Source: Planctomycetota bacterium
GTDB lineage: Bacteria; Planctomycetota; Planctomycetia; Pirellulales; Pirellulaceae
Reading direction: 5' to 3'
Length of the DNA: 38,350 bases
Assembly: GCA_029259935.1 (NCBI GenBank)
Contig: JAJDEH010000163.1
Coordinates: 1 to 38,350, forward strand
Part shown: one piece after another, positions 7,886 to 17,145 of the stretch
Layout: each line of letters begins with the position of its first letter
Numbering within the stretch: position 1 is the stretch's first letter
Notes under the pieces: model-generated
What the model saw: the letters and a program-made list of their open reading frames with translations, nothing else
Database searches by the model: none
What the model was told of the DNA's origin: nothing
Position numbers and translations under genes: made by a program

Positions 7886-10800
7886 GTGACCGTCGACGCG
7901 ATTCGTGCAGGCACCGTCGTCCGCGGACCAACCCTACCAGAACCGGTAGCAGTGCTCGCGGTCCAGTCGCTGGGCGATTCGCTCAAGATCATCGGGCGTG
8001 GTCTTAATTCTGGCTTGACTTTCGATCCGGTCCTCTCTCCCCAGCAACTCGCCCAACTAGTCGTTTCCTCCGACCGGGTTCCGTTCGATGGCGATGCGCG
8101 ATTGTTTCGATTGGGAATCGAAGCCCAACGTCTCGGCCTTGCGTACGAGTACGATCCGTTCTTCTCGCTTTCCATCGCACGCGTCGATCCGTTGCCGCAC
8201 CAGCTTGAAGCGGTCTACGGTTACTTCATGCGCCTGCCCCGTATTCGGTTTCTGCTGGCTGACGACCCCGGTGCCGGCAAAACGATCATGGCCGGGCTGC
8301 TGCTCAAAGAACTGAAGGCCCGCGGCTTGGTGCGGCGCGTGCTCATTGTCTCGCCCGCGAACCTCACGTTTCAGTGGCAACGCGAACTGACTGACAAGTT
8401 CCGCGAAAAGTTCGACGTAATTCGCGGCGATGTGCTCCGCGCCAACTACGGCCAGAATCCTTGGCAAGAACGAGATCAGGTCATCACTTCGGTGTCCTGG
8501 GTGTCGGTCGTCGAGGATGCCCGCGAGAGTCTATTGCGTTCCCGCTGGGACTTAGTGATCGTCGACGAGGCGCACAAGATGAGCGCCCGCAGCGAGGATC
8601 ATAAGACGTATGCATACAAGCTCGGCGAAAACCTATCAAAGATGACCGACCATTTCCTCTTGATGACGGCTACGCCGCACAAGGGCGATCCCGAACACTT
8701 TCGCCGCTTTCTGGCGCTGCTCGACCCCGACGTCTACGGCAGCATCGAAAGCCTCCAGCAAGCGATGCGCGAACACGAGGCCCCTTTCTATCTTCGCCGA
8801 ACGAAAGAAGCACTCGTCACGTTCCCACATCCCGAAACGGGCGAGGTTCGCAAGCTGTTCACGAAGCGCGACGTTCAGACGGCATCTTTCGATCTCGACG
8901 GCGATGAACTTGACTTCTATGACGCACTCACCCGCTACGTCGAAGACCAGTCAATGGCCGCCGCCGGCGACGAGTCGGCTCGGGGACGCGCCGTTGGATT
9001 CACGATGGCAATGCTCCAGCGGCGAATGGCGTCGTCAATCTACGCCGTTCGTCGCAGCTTGGAGCGCATGCGAGATCGACGTCAAAAGATTCTGGACGAT
9101 CCCGAGACACATCGTCGCGAGCAGATCGAACGTAAGATGCCCGACGACTTTGATGACCTGACGGAGGAAGAGCAACAACGGATCGTCGAGCAACTGGAAG
9201 ACGAAGTGCTGTCGGTTGATCCCGCGATGCTCCGCGAAGAAATCGGCCGCCTGGGCAAACTCATCGATCAGGCCAAATTGCTCGAAGGCCGTGACGCACA
9301 GTCGAAACTTCAAAAACTCCGCGCCGTGCTAACCGAGACGGGGATCTTCAATGACCCGAAGATGCGGCTGCTCATTTTCACCGAGCATAAGGATACGCTC
9401 GACTATCTGGCTGGCGACGGCAGGGACGAACGCCCGCTCGGCAAGCTGCGCGAATGGGGGCTGACCCTGACGCAGATTCACGGCGGCATGAAGATTGGCG
9501 ACCGCGACACGACAGGCTCACGCATCTACGCCGAACGTGAATTCAAAGAGTCGGCCCAGGTACTCGTCGCCACCGAGGCGGCCGGCGAGGGCATCAATCT
9601 TCAGTTCTGCTGGTTGATGATCAACTTCGACATCCCCTGGAATCCCGTCCGCCTGGAACAGCGCGTCGGCCGCATTCACCGCTACGGCCAAGAAAAGGAC
9701 TGCATCATCTTCAACTTCGTGGCGCAGAACACCCGCGAAGGCCGCGTCCTGCAAAAGCTGCACGACCGCCTGAAGGAAATTCGCCGCGAACTCGGCACCG
9801 ATCAGGTTTTCGACGTTGTCGGCACGGTGTTCCCGTCGAACCAGCTCGAAAAGCTGCTCCGCGACATGTACGCCCGCGTGACCGACGAGCATCAGATTGC
9901 CGACCGCATCGTCCGGGACGTGAGCCCCCAGCATTTTCGCGCGATCACGGAAAGCGCTCTCGAAGGGTTGGCGAAAAGAGACCTAAACCTGTCGGCCATC
10001 GTCGGCAAGTCGGCCGAGGCCAAAGAGCGCCGACTCGTGCCCGAAATCGTCGAGTCGTTTTTCGTCCAGGCCGCGCCGGAAACGGGCCTGCTACCCAAAG
10101 AAACCGGCAAGGCGAGCGGCGTTTTTCGCATCGGCAAGATTCCGCGCAACCTCCTGCCCATTGGCGACCGCCAGGAATCACAGTTCGGCCGATTGGGCCG
10201 CGAGTACGGCAAGATCGTGTTCAACAAGACCTTGCTGCCGAGCGATCCGTCGCTGGAATGGGTAACGCCGGGCCATCCGTTGTTCGAGGCAGTGCGGACC
10301 GATTGCCTGATGCGGTTCGACGATCACTTACGCCGGGGGGCCGTGTTCTTCGATCTGCACCGAGCCGCGCCGGCGCTGCTCGACGTTTTCGCTGCGTCGA
10401 TCAAAGACGGTCGCGGCAGCACGCTGCACCGACGGTTGTTCGTTGTCGAAACGTCTCCGACGGACGAGATGCGAATACACGAGCCGACGATACTGCACGA
10501 AATCACCCCCGCTCCCGTCGGCACACTTGGGCCGGCAAGCGTTGCGATACCGGACCGCTCCCGCGTCGAACAATTCCTCTACGAGAAATCACTCGAACCA
10601 TGGATTGCCACCGCGGCGCAGGATCGCTCGGCGGAAGTCGCTCGCGTTGCCCGGCACGTTGAAATCAGCTTGAACGCGTTGATCCACGGTCAACAGCTAC
10701 AGCTTGGCGAATTCCTCAATCGGCAAGTCGCTGGGCAAACCACGCAAGGTCTCGACGGCATCATCGCCCAGGCCGAACAGCACCTCGACGAACTCAACAA

Positions 10801-11323
10801 TCGGCTGGAGAATCGCAAGCGCGAGTTGGAATTGGAACGGCACTGCACGATTTCCGACATTACGCATCTCGGCCGGGCATGGGTGCTTCCGCATCCAGAG
10901 CGAACCAGCCCGCAACTGGCCCCAATGGTTCGGGACGACGAAATCGAGCGAATCGCCGTGGCCGAAGCTGTGCGACACGAGACTGCCCGCGGCTGGGTCG
11001 TCGAAAGCGTCGAGTCGGAAAATCGCGGCTTCGACCTCATCAGCCACCGCTCGCACCCAGAGGACCCCAAGACGTTCATTGAGGTCCGGTTCATCGAGGT
11101 CAAAGGTCGGGCCGGCGTCGGCGTCGTCGCGCTCAGCGAAAACGAATACCGCACCGCCGAGCGGTTGAAAGCAGACTACTGGCTCTACGCAGTATTTAAT
11201 TGCGCCGCTACGCCAAAGTTGCACTCCGTGCGTGATCCTGCGCGGCTTGGCTGGCAGCCGGTAATGGCGGTTGAGCATTACCAACTGGGCTCCAATTCGA
11301 TCGTGAGTGCTGCTCATGGCTAG
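7886..11323 (+). CDS. SNF2/SF2 helicase with C-terminal DUF3883 domain, first gene of a defence operon
   Basis: A 1145-residue superfamily 2 DNA translocase starting at GTG 7886. The helicase core shows Walker A D126-DPGAGKT133, the DEAH box D227-EAH230, motif III (LLMTATPHKGDP), and motif VI Q592-RVGRIHRYGQ. A charged coiled-coil insertion occupies residues about 395-480. The C-terminus (about 1030-1120; RGWVVESVESENRGFD, then IEVKGRAG) matches the DUF3883 domain that often ends restriction-type helicases. This architecture is close to the DrmD-type helicase of class 1 DISARM, but no drmA, drmB or drmC lies here. It is the first of six tightly packed genes and overlaps the next by 8 bp. Likely role: ATP-driven movement along, or remodelling of, foreign DNA. 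Confidence 0.85.
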   Translation: MTVDAIRAGTVVRGPTLPEPVAVLAVQSLGDSLKIIGRGLNSGLTFDPVLSPQQLAQLVVSSDRVPFDGDARLFRLGIEAQRLGLAYEYDPFFSLSIARVDPLPHQLEAVYGYFMRLPRIRFLLADDPGAGKTIMAGLLLKELKARGLVRRVLIVSPANLTFQWQRELTDKFREKFDVIRGDVLRANYGQNPWQERDQVITSVSWVSVVEDARESLLRSRWDLVIVDEAHKMSARSEDHKTYAYKLGENLSKMTDHFLLMTATPHKGDPEHFRRFLALLDPDVYGSIESLQQAMREHEAPFYLRRTKEALVTFPHPETGEVRKLFTKRDVQTASFDLDGDELDFYDALTRYVEDQSMAAAGDESARGRAVGFTMAMLQRRMASSIYAVRRSLERMRDRRQKILDDPETHRREQIERKMPDDFDDLTEEEQQRIVEQLEDEVLSVDPAMLREEIGRLGKLIDQAKLLEGRDAQSKLQKLRAVLTETGIFNDPKMRLLIFTEHKDTLDYLAGDGRDERPLGKLREWGLTLTQIHGGMKIGDRDTTGSRIYAEREFKESAQVLVATEAAGEGINLQFCWLMINFDIPWNPVRLEQRVGRIHRYGQEKDCIIFNFVAQNTREGRVLQKLHDRLKEIRRELGTDQVFDVVGTVFPSNQLEKLLRDMYARVTDEHQIADRIVRDVSPQHFRAITESALEGLAKRDLNLSAIVGKSAEAKERRLVPEIVESFFVQAAPETGLLPKETGKASGVFRIGKIPRNLLPIGDRQESQFGRLGREYGKIVFNKTLLPSDPSLEWVTPGHPLFEAVRTDCLMRFDDHLRRGAVFFDLHRAAPALLDVFAASIKDGRGSTLHRRLFVVETSPTDEMRIHEPTILHEITPAPVGTLGPASVAIPDRSRVEQFLYEKSLEPWIATAAQDRSAEVARVARHVEISLNALIHGQQLQLGEFLNRQVAGQTTQGLDGIIAQAEQHLDELNNRLENRKRELELERHCTISDITHLGRAWVLPHPERTSPQLAPMVRDDEIERIAVAEAVRHETARGWVVESVESENRGFDLISHRSHPEDPKTFIEVRFIEVKGRAGVGVVALSENEYRTAERLKADYWLYAVFNCAATPKLHSVRDPARLGWQPVMAVEHYQLGSNSIVSAAHG

Positions 11324-12443
11324 TAATGCTCACCACGAAGTGCTCTTCATGCCTTGGGTTGGCCTCGGAACGGAGATTCGAGTCGGCCCCTTCAAGATGA
11401 TACCGCTGTCCAAGTACAGTGCGCCGGACGCACGGATTCAAGCGTTTCTTGATAGGCTTTTTGCGCGACACGTCGATCATTACGGTCATCCAGTTAGTAC
11501 AATCGTTGTTGTTTCGAGGAACGACGCGCTGACACCGATATCGCCGAGTGACCACAAACTCGCTCGAAGTGCTGTAGATGCTCTTTTCTTGTCGACAATC
11601 TCTCCCGACACAATCGCTGCGGTCACAAGCAACAACCGCTACCTTGCTCCGGCAAGTGCAGATGCCTACCAATTGGTCTCGCAACAGTTTCAGCTTGGTG
11701 ACGACACGATCGCAATTCGCGTCGGCGGGTCGATCCATGCTGGAACGGTGGATCGCTTGACAATTTCCAAACCTTGGGACGTTGGCGGCGGAGCTGGATT
11801 TCCGAACGGCGATTTCTTGGCAGCACTAGGCAAGCTGCTTGTTTCTCGCAAGTACGCGATGGCGCGTGAACGGATATTTCGCAGCCTAGAATGGTTTCGC
11901 CACGCTCACACCGTGGGCGACGGTTTGTCGCCGTTTACTTGTGCGGTGATGATGACGACTGCATTCGAGATTCTTTTCGCGATTCCCGATGGGCGTGGAA
12001 AGAGCGCGAGTTTCAGAAACGCCGTAGAGAGTCGTCTGCGCCGAAAAGACAGCAAATCCGAGTCGCGAGCTGTGACGACTCCAGCCGGCAAGACCAAGAC
12101 TTTCACCCATTCGCTTGCCGGATGGTGGGCAAATGACTTTTACCATCTGCGCAGCCGGGTCGTACACGGTGACTCGTTGAAGCCAGCGACGCTCCGCTAT
12201 CGCAAATGGCTTTCGCACCTCATCGTGGCCGACCTGGTCTACTGGCAGTCAATCATCTTGGAGCTTTACGAATTGGGGCTGTTCGGCGACACGATACGAA
12301 AGCTCTCCCGTGATTGGGACCGACTGTCGCCAAATCTTCCTGCCGGCCAATACGAGCAGCACTTGATCGACATGTTTCTTTCATTTCCAGAGATTCACCG
12401 GGCGCTGGGGTGGCTCCCACCAAAACGTAAGCGTAAAAAGTGA
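11316..12443 (+). CDS. Defence-operon protein with C-terminal HEPN-like RNase motif
   Basis: A 375-residue protein. I choose ATG 11316 because it overlaps the helicase stop (ATGGCTAG), which gives translational coupling. The first 190 residues match nothing I know. Residues about 195-340 are mainly helical and contain HLR279-SRVVH284-G. This R-x4-H motif in a helix, followed by a long hydrophobic helix, is the signature of HEPN domains and resembles the ApeA/Apea-like type. HEPN proteins in defence systems are commonly RNases that cut tRNA or mRNA after infection is sensed. The gene ends in a Lys/Arg-rich tail and overlaps the methyltransferase start by 4 bp. Nuclease function is inferred from one motif and the setting. 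Confidence 0.6.
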   Translation: MASNAHHEVLFMPWVGLGTEIRVGPFKMIPLSKYSAPDARIQAFLDRLFARHVDHYGHPVSTIVVVSRNDALTPISPSDHKLARSAVDALFLSTISPDTIAAVTSNNRYLAPASADAYQLVSQQFQLGDDTIAIRVGGSIHAGTVDRLTISKPWDVGGGAGFPNGDFLAALGKLLVSRKYAMARERIFRSLEWFRHAHTVGDGLSPFTCAVMMTTAFEILFAIPDGRGKSASFRNAVESRLRRKDSKSESRAVTTPAGKTKTFTHSLAGWWANDFYHLRSRVVHGDSLKPATLRYRKWLSHLIVADLVYWQSIILELYELGLFGDTIRKLSRDWDRLSPNLPAGQYEQHLIDMFLSFPEIHRALGWLPPKRKRKK

Positions 12444-15400
12444 CCAACACTCCAAAACGCCTGATCGAAGTCGACCTTCCCATCGCCCGCATCTCGGCGC
12501 ATGCGCGGCGGGAGAAGTCGATTCGGCATGGGCATATTTCGACGTTGCACATTTGGTGGGCGCGACGGCCGTTGGCGGCTTGTCGGGCGGTGATTTGTGC
12601 TGCGCTTTGGCCCGACACAGCCGACGAGCTTTGCCCGGCGGGGTTTCGCGAGGCGGCAGTGATGGCGATTAAAACGTTTGCGGGCCGCGTTTTTTCGGCT
12701 CGCATTACCGCTGAAGAGAGGCAACTCAAGGAGACCGCGTCGCCGGAGAGCTTAGGGCGTTGGGAAGCGATCGCGGCGGGCACGCTTACGCTCGACGCCA
12801 ACGAAGCGGCCGACATGCCGATTTTGCGGATGTGCCTGTTGGACTTCATCGCCGACTTCGCCAACTGGGACAATTCGACCGTGCCGGCGTATCTGGAAAC
12901 GAGCCGAGCGCTGACACAAGCGGCACACGAGGCGCTCGGCGGCGCGCCGGGGACGCGGCCGTTGGTCGTCGATCCGTTCGCCGGTGGCGGAGCAATCCCC
13001 TTAGAAGCGCTTCGTGTTGGTGCCGATGCGTTCGCATCAGACCTCAATCCTGTTGCCGCCCTACTCAACACGCTTCTCTTGGAGCACATTCCCCGATTTC
13101 GCCAAGAATTAGCCGACGAGGTTCGCAAATGGGGCCAGTGGGTGAAGGCCCAAGCACACGAGCGCTTACGTAAATTCTACCCTAAGGACGCAGATGGCTC
13201 TACGCCGATTGCCTATCTCTGGGCAAGGGCAATCCAATGCGAGGGACCAGGCTGTGGTGCCCGGATACCGTTGTTGAAGAGTCTTGCCTTGGCGACAGAA
13301 GGTAGCGCGCGAGCACATCTGCAACTCATCCCGGACGAACGGACGAAATCGATAAGGATCGCAATTACTTCCAAACCGGTAGGTTCACCGACGGTCAAGG
13401 CATGGACCGTAACTTGTCCACTTTGCGACTACACTAATAAGAAGCAACGCGTTCAAGCACAGTTGGCTGCTGAACGCGGCGGCGCGGCGACAGCAATGTT
13501 GACCGCCGTAGCCATTTTTCGACCGGGAGATAAGGCCAAACACTTCCGAGCGCCGGATGATTTCGATTTGTGCGCTATTCGCACCGCCGTGGAACAAGCG
13601 GCGCTCTTTCCGGTCGAAGCCGATACGTTTGATTCCCCGAAGCGGGGAGGGCATAGGGCTGTTTGCTCTCAGCTTCCGCTCTATGGATTCACGACCTACG
13701 GCGACTTCTTTACTCCGCGACAGAAAATCACATTGGCGTGCCTATCACAAGCGGTAAGGGACGTTGGTTCGGACCATCCTATTTCCGATGCAACACGCCT
13801 TGCTTTGGCTTGCTGCGTGGGCAAACAGGCTGATTACTTATCGTCTTTGTGTCGCTGGCGTGCGGATGGCGCATACGTCAACCCAACGCTCGGTGGAGAA
13901 AAGAAGTATGTAATGGTGTCAGATTTCGCAGAAGCATGCCCGTTGAGTGACGGTCCGGCAAACTGGATGTCTCAGATCGACTGGGTATGTCGTGTCATCG
14001 AACAAGAGCAGGACAAGGGGTTATCGCAGGGAACCATTGTTCGTTCTGCCGCACAAGTGCAACCTCTGCCCGATGGTTCCGCGTCGGCCTTCATCACAGA
14101 TCCGCCATACTACGATTCTGTTCCGTACAGTGACTTATCGAACTTTTTCCTTCCTTGGCTTCGTCAATCTTTGGGTAGCCGTGCCGTAGGTGTGCTCGGT
14201 ACTGGCCCAGCGCCGAAAGGCGATGAAGCGACGGTTGATCATCCCGGCAATCAGATAGAAGAACTGGCGTACGAAGACAAGCTAACGAAGGCATTTGAGA
14301 AGGCGCGAATCATTACAAAGCCTGAGGGAATTGGCGTGATCGTGTTTGCGCATAAGTCGACGTCTGGATGGGAGGCTCTCCTCGGTGCCATCATCGGTGC
14401 TGGGTGGAGGATCACAGCATCGTGGCCGATTGACACCGAAATGCAGACTCGATTGAATGCAAAAGGAACGGCATCGCTTGCATCGTCCGTTCACATCTGC
14501 TGTGTGCCGCGGGAGGAGGCTGGCGACGCATTGCAAAGTGCGATCGGTGAGTGGCGCGATGTTCTGGATGAGCTACCAAAGCGCATTCATGAGTGGATGC
14601 CGCGATTGGCGGCCGAAGGGGTCGTGGGTGCCGATGCGATCTTTGCTTGTTTGGGGCCCGCGCTCGAAATCTTCAGCCGGTATAGTCGCGTCGAGAAGTC
14701 GAACGGCGAAGCGGCGACGCTCCGCGAATACCTCGAGCATGTATGGGCTTCCGTTTCTACCGAAGCTCTATCCTTGATCTTCAAGGACGCCGATGCTGCC
14801 GGACTGGAACCCGACGCCCGTTTGACCGCGATGTGGCTGTGGACAATTGGTGGTGGGACCAACGGCAATGGCAAGAAGAACAAAACCGCGGAGAGCGCAG
14901 AGCAAGGCGAAAGGGAAGACGGTGATGGCGAAACCTCTGCGTCTTCCTCTGCAGCTTCGGCGGCAAAGGGCTTTGGACTTGAGTACGACGCCGCTCGCAA
15001 GATCGCGCAGGGGTTGGGCGTCCATCTGGAACAGTGCGAGACGTTGGTCGAAGTGAAGGGCGACAAAGCCCGGCTTCTGCCTGTTTCGGAGCGGGCGCAG
15101 CATCTGTTCGGCAAAGGCACGCATGCCGCCGCGACCAGCGGACGCAAAAAGAAGGTGCGCCAGACGACGTTGTTCGATCAACTGGACGAAGCCGAAGCCG
15201 CCGACGCGGGCTGGTCTCAAATCAAAGGACCCGCTGCCGGTAACACTGTGCTAGATCGCGTTCATCAGGCGATGATTCTGTTCGCCGCCAACAGGGGTGA
15301 GCTCCTCAAGAGGTTTCTCGTAGAGGACGGCGTCGGCAAGGATGCCCGGTTCTGGAAGCTGGCCGACAACCTCAACAAGCTCTATCCCACCGGTACGGAA

Positions 15401-15454
15401 GAGCGACGGTGGGTCGAGGGCGTGATGGCGCGCAAGAAAGGTTTGGGGCTCTGA
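12440..15454 (+). CDS. DUF1156-type DNA methyltransferase
   Basis: A 1004-residue protein starting at GTG 12440 (GTGA overlap). The N-terminus is a DUF1156 domain (residues about 5-55: IEVDLPIARIS, HIWWARRPLAACRA). The SAM-binding motif I is D178-PFAGGGAIPLEA, and the catalytic motif IV is D554-PPYYDSV. DPPY is typical of amino-methyltransferases acting on adenine N6 or cytosine N4. Between them an insertion carries two cysteine pairs, C267/C272 and C326-x2-C329, likely a zinc ribbon that could help recognise DNA. Residues about 815-843 are a low-complexity Glu/Ser/Ala linker. The enzyme probably marks host DNA so that the nuclease arm spares it. Methylated base and target site cannot be told from sequence. 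Confidence 0.85.
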   Translation: MTNTPKRLIEVDLPIARISAHARREKSIRHGHISTLHIWWARRPLAACRAVICAALWPDTADELCPAGFREAAVMAIKTFAGRVFSARITAEERQLKETASPESLGRWEAIAAGTLTLDANEAADMPILRMCLLDFIADFANWDNSTVPAYLETSRALTQAAHEALGGAPGTRPLVVDPFAGGGAIPLEALRVGADAFASDLNPVAALLNTLLLEHIPRFRQELADEVRKWGQWVKAQAHERLRKFYPKDADGSTPIAYLWARAIQCEGPGCGARIPLLKSLALATEGSARAHLQLIPDERTKSIRIAITSKPVGSPTVKAWTVTCPLCDYTNKKQRVQAQLAAERGGAATAMLTAVAIFRPGDKAKHFRAPDDFDLCAIRTAVEQAALFPVEADTFDSPKRGGHRAVCSQLPLYGFTTYGDFFTPRQKITLACLSQAVRDVGSDHPISDATRLALACCVGKQADYLSSLCRWRADGAYVNPTLGGEKKYVMVSDFAEACPLSDGPANWMSQIDWVCRVIEQEQDKGLSQGTIVRSAAQVQPLPDGSASAFITDPPYYDSVPYSDLSNFFLPWLRQSLGSRAVGVLGTGPAPKGDEATVDHPGNQIEELAYEDKLTKAFEKARIITKPEGIGVIVFAHKSTSGWEALLGAIIGAGWRITASWPIDTEMQTRLNAKGTASLASSVHICCVPREEAGDALQSAIGEWRDVLDELPKRIHEWMPRLAAEGVVGADAIFACLGPALEIFSRYSRVEKSNGEAATLREYLEHVWASVSTEALSLIFKDADAAGLEPDARLTAMWLWTIGGGTNGNGKKNKTAESAEQGEREDGDGETSASSSAASAAKGFGLEYDAARKIAQGLGVHLEQCETLVEVKGDKARLLPVSERAQHLFGKGTHAAATSGRKKKVRQTTLFDQLDEAEAADAGWSQIKGPAAGNTVLDRVHQAMILFAANRGELLKRFLVEDGVGKDARFWKLADNLNKLYPTGTEERRWVEGVMARKKGLGL
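14886..14953. repeat. Intragenic CGCAGAG-type palindromic repeat inside the methyltransferase gene
   Basis: GCGGAGAGCGCAGAG on the left (about 14888-14902) and CCTCTGCGTCTTCCTCTGC on the right (about 14934-14952) form an imperfect inverted repeat of the CGCAGAG kind often seen scattered in environmental genomes. It is in frame and encodes the AESAEQGERED...SASSSAASAA linker, so the protein tolerates it. Confidence 0.5.
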
Positions 15455-15498
15455 GTGAACTGTCCGATTACCCGAGGGGAAAGACCGAAAGGATAAAC

Positions 15499-16719
15499 AT
15501 GAGTACCGCATCCGATCCTGTATTTGCGCCACTTGTCACTGGAGCAACGACGTCACAGTCGCCAAACGTTCGTTCGGTAATGGATTGTCTAGATGACCAG
15601 ACTTATTATGTTCCCGAGTATCAGCGCGACTCATCGCAGTGGAACATTCCGAAAAAATCCCTCTTCATGGAGTCCTTGATCAACAATCTTACGATTCCAC
15701 CGCTGATTGCGTATCCCGAAACAGAGTCCGGCCGAGAGCGCTGGCAGATCGTCGACGGGCAGCAGCGACTGACAACGATCAAGGAATTTATACACGATGG
15801 ATTTGCGCTCGCAAAAGAATCCGATGTCGAGTATGCGGAAAACGTCGGGCCCCTGGTTCAGGGCAAGAAGTTTTCTCAACTGCCGACCGCGATCCGAAAG
15901 CAGATTGAGCGCTACGTGCTCAATTTTATTCTATTGCCAAAGGATTTGTCGCTTCACTTGCGACTGGAGATCTTTCGCCGCATCAATGAGGGCGGCGTAC
16001 CATTGAGCGCGCATGACCTCCGGTTGGCTTCGTTCGGCGGATCGCCGCGAGTCAGCCTGATTAGACTGGCTGGAGTATTCGATCCCGACCGAGAAGGGGC
16101 ACGGCGAATGCTCGATGCGGCGAAGTCGTCATTTGACATCAATTATCCTTGGAAGGCAAACGCGGGCTGGAAAGAATGGTGGGTAGACAAGGCGCAGTCT
16201 GCGGGTCAGGAGCCTTCGCAGATGTACTTGTACTACGTGATCGCGCGCGATCTTCAAGATGTTGAAACTCTGTTGAGCAGCAACACTCTTCATCAGGCAT
16301 TGAAGCTGAAGTACGACCGCACCACAATCTCGGTACTCGACCTTTACTGCGCGCAACTTCAAAACGAAGAGTCCGCAGGCGCGGCAAAGGTGTTGGCTAC
16401 GGTTGAAACAATGCACACGTGGTTCGATGAGTTTGAGTTGTGGTTCAACGCTTTAAAGACAGAAAAGGTGCCGAAGATTCCGGTCAACTCGTCAACGAAG
16501 ATCGCCCTTTTTATCGCCGGTGCGATTGCTGCGTGGGGCAAGCCAGACAAAGTGTCGGAACCGCAGTGGGAGAAGATTCAGGTGCTTATCACGCAAGGCC
16601 CAGGGAAGATCAAGGAACTTCTCGGCTTTGAATTGCCGACGACCCGCGGCAAGTGGCCTGGCCAGAAATCCCAAATCCAAGAGGTGCTCGGTATATGCCA
16701 ACGACTGTCCAAAACGTAG
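15499..16719 (+). CDS. DUF262 (GmrS-type, ParB-like NTPase fold) protein
   Basis: A 406-residue protein. ATG 15499 is chosen because AAAGGA lies 6 nt upstream and the DUF262 motifs follow at normal distance; an in-frame GTG at 15409 would intrude into the methyltransferase gene. The N-terminal domain has YVPEYQRD, V85-DGQQR90-LTT and FRRINEGGVPLSAHDLRLA, the core motifs of DUF262, where the DGQQR segment binds nucleotide and can have nickase or NTPase activity. In GmrSD-type modification-dependent enzymes this domain is fused to a DUF1524 HNH nuclease. Here no DUF1524 follows. Instead a separate HNH gene begins inside its last 25 bases. The C-terminal 200 residues are helical and unassigned. 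It probably gates the neighbouring nuclease. Confidence 0.8.
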   Translation: MSTASDPVFAPLVTGATTSQSPNVRSVMDCLDDQTYYVPEYQRDSSQWNIPKKSLFMESLINNLTIPPLIAYPETESGRERWQIVDGQQRLTTIKEFIHDGFALAKESDVEYAENVGPLVQGKKFSQLPTAIRKQIERYVLNFILLPKDLSLHLRLEIFRRINEGGVPLSAHDLRLASFGGSPRVSLIRLAGVFDPDREGARRMLDAAKSSFDINYPWKANAGWKEWWVDKAQSAGQEPSQMYLYYVIARDLQDVETLLSSNTLHQALKLKYDRTTISVLDLYCAQLQNEESAGAAKVLATVETMHTWFDEFELWFNALKTEKVPKIPVNSSTKIALFIAGAIAAWGKPDKVSEPQWEKIQVLITQGPGKIKELLGFELPTTRGKWPGQKSQIQEVLGICQRLSKT

Positions 16720-17141
16720 ACCGGCCACCGCATTTTTACCTGTGCGATCCGCTTTCGCGCCAATTCCCGACCGCATGGCGGGATATCCGCTTCCGACGCA
16801 GCGCCGTCAAAGGGAATGACGCGACCCTTGTCTACACGTGTCCAGTTTGCTCGAAAGCGTTTGACCACACGGACATTGACTACCTTCAAGGTGATCACAT
16901 TTGGCCTTACTCGCTTTTCGGTGAGTCCTCATGGGCCAACTATCAACTGATTTGCGGAGGCTGCAATGCGAGGAAGCGTGCTTTCGTCGATGATTCCATC
17001 CGCAGAGTGCTGGGCGACGGTACTTTTCGCGAGTGTGTCTGCGATCATTTGAGAATCGCGTTAGAAGCCGGGCGAATTGATCGAACAGACCTCATCGAGC
17101 TTTTGTTGCTTCGAGGCCCCACCGACAAAGCTGGACTTTAA
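16695..17141 (+). CDS. Small HNH endonuclease with zinc-finger frame
   Basis: A 148-residue protein from ATG 16695, preceded by GAGGTG at an 8-nt spacing. It overlaps the DUF262 gene by 25 bp, so the pair is probably made together. The core is C49-x2-C52, D67-H68-I-W, N82, then C87-G-G-C90-N91: a beta-beta-alpha-metal nuclease held by a four-cysteine zinc site. H68 is the likely general base and N82/N91 supply the remaining HNH positions. No DNA-recognition domain is visible, so targeting would have to come from partners such as the DUF262 protein or the DUF499 ATPase. The gene stops 4 nt before the next ATG. Confidence 0.8.
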   Translation: MPTTVQNVDRPPHFYLCDPLSRQFPTAWRDIRFRRSAVKGNDATLVYTCPVCSKAFDHTDIDYLQGDHIWPYSLFGESSWANYQLICGGCNARKRAFVDDSIRRVLGDGTFRECVCDHLRIALEAGRIDRTDLIELLLLRGPTDKAGL

Positions 17142-17145
17142 ACTC

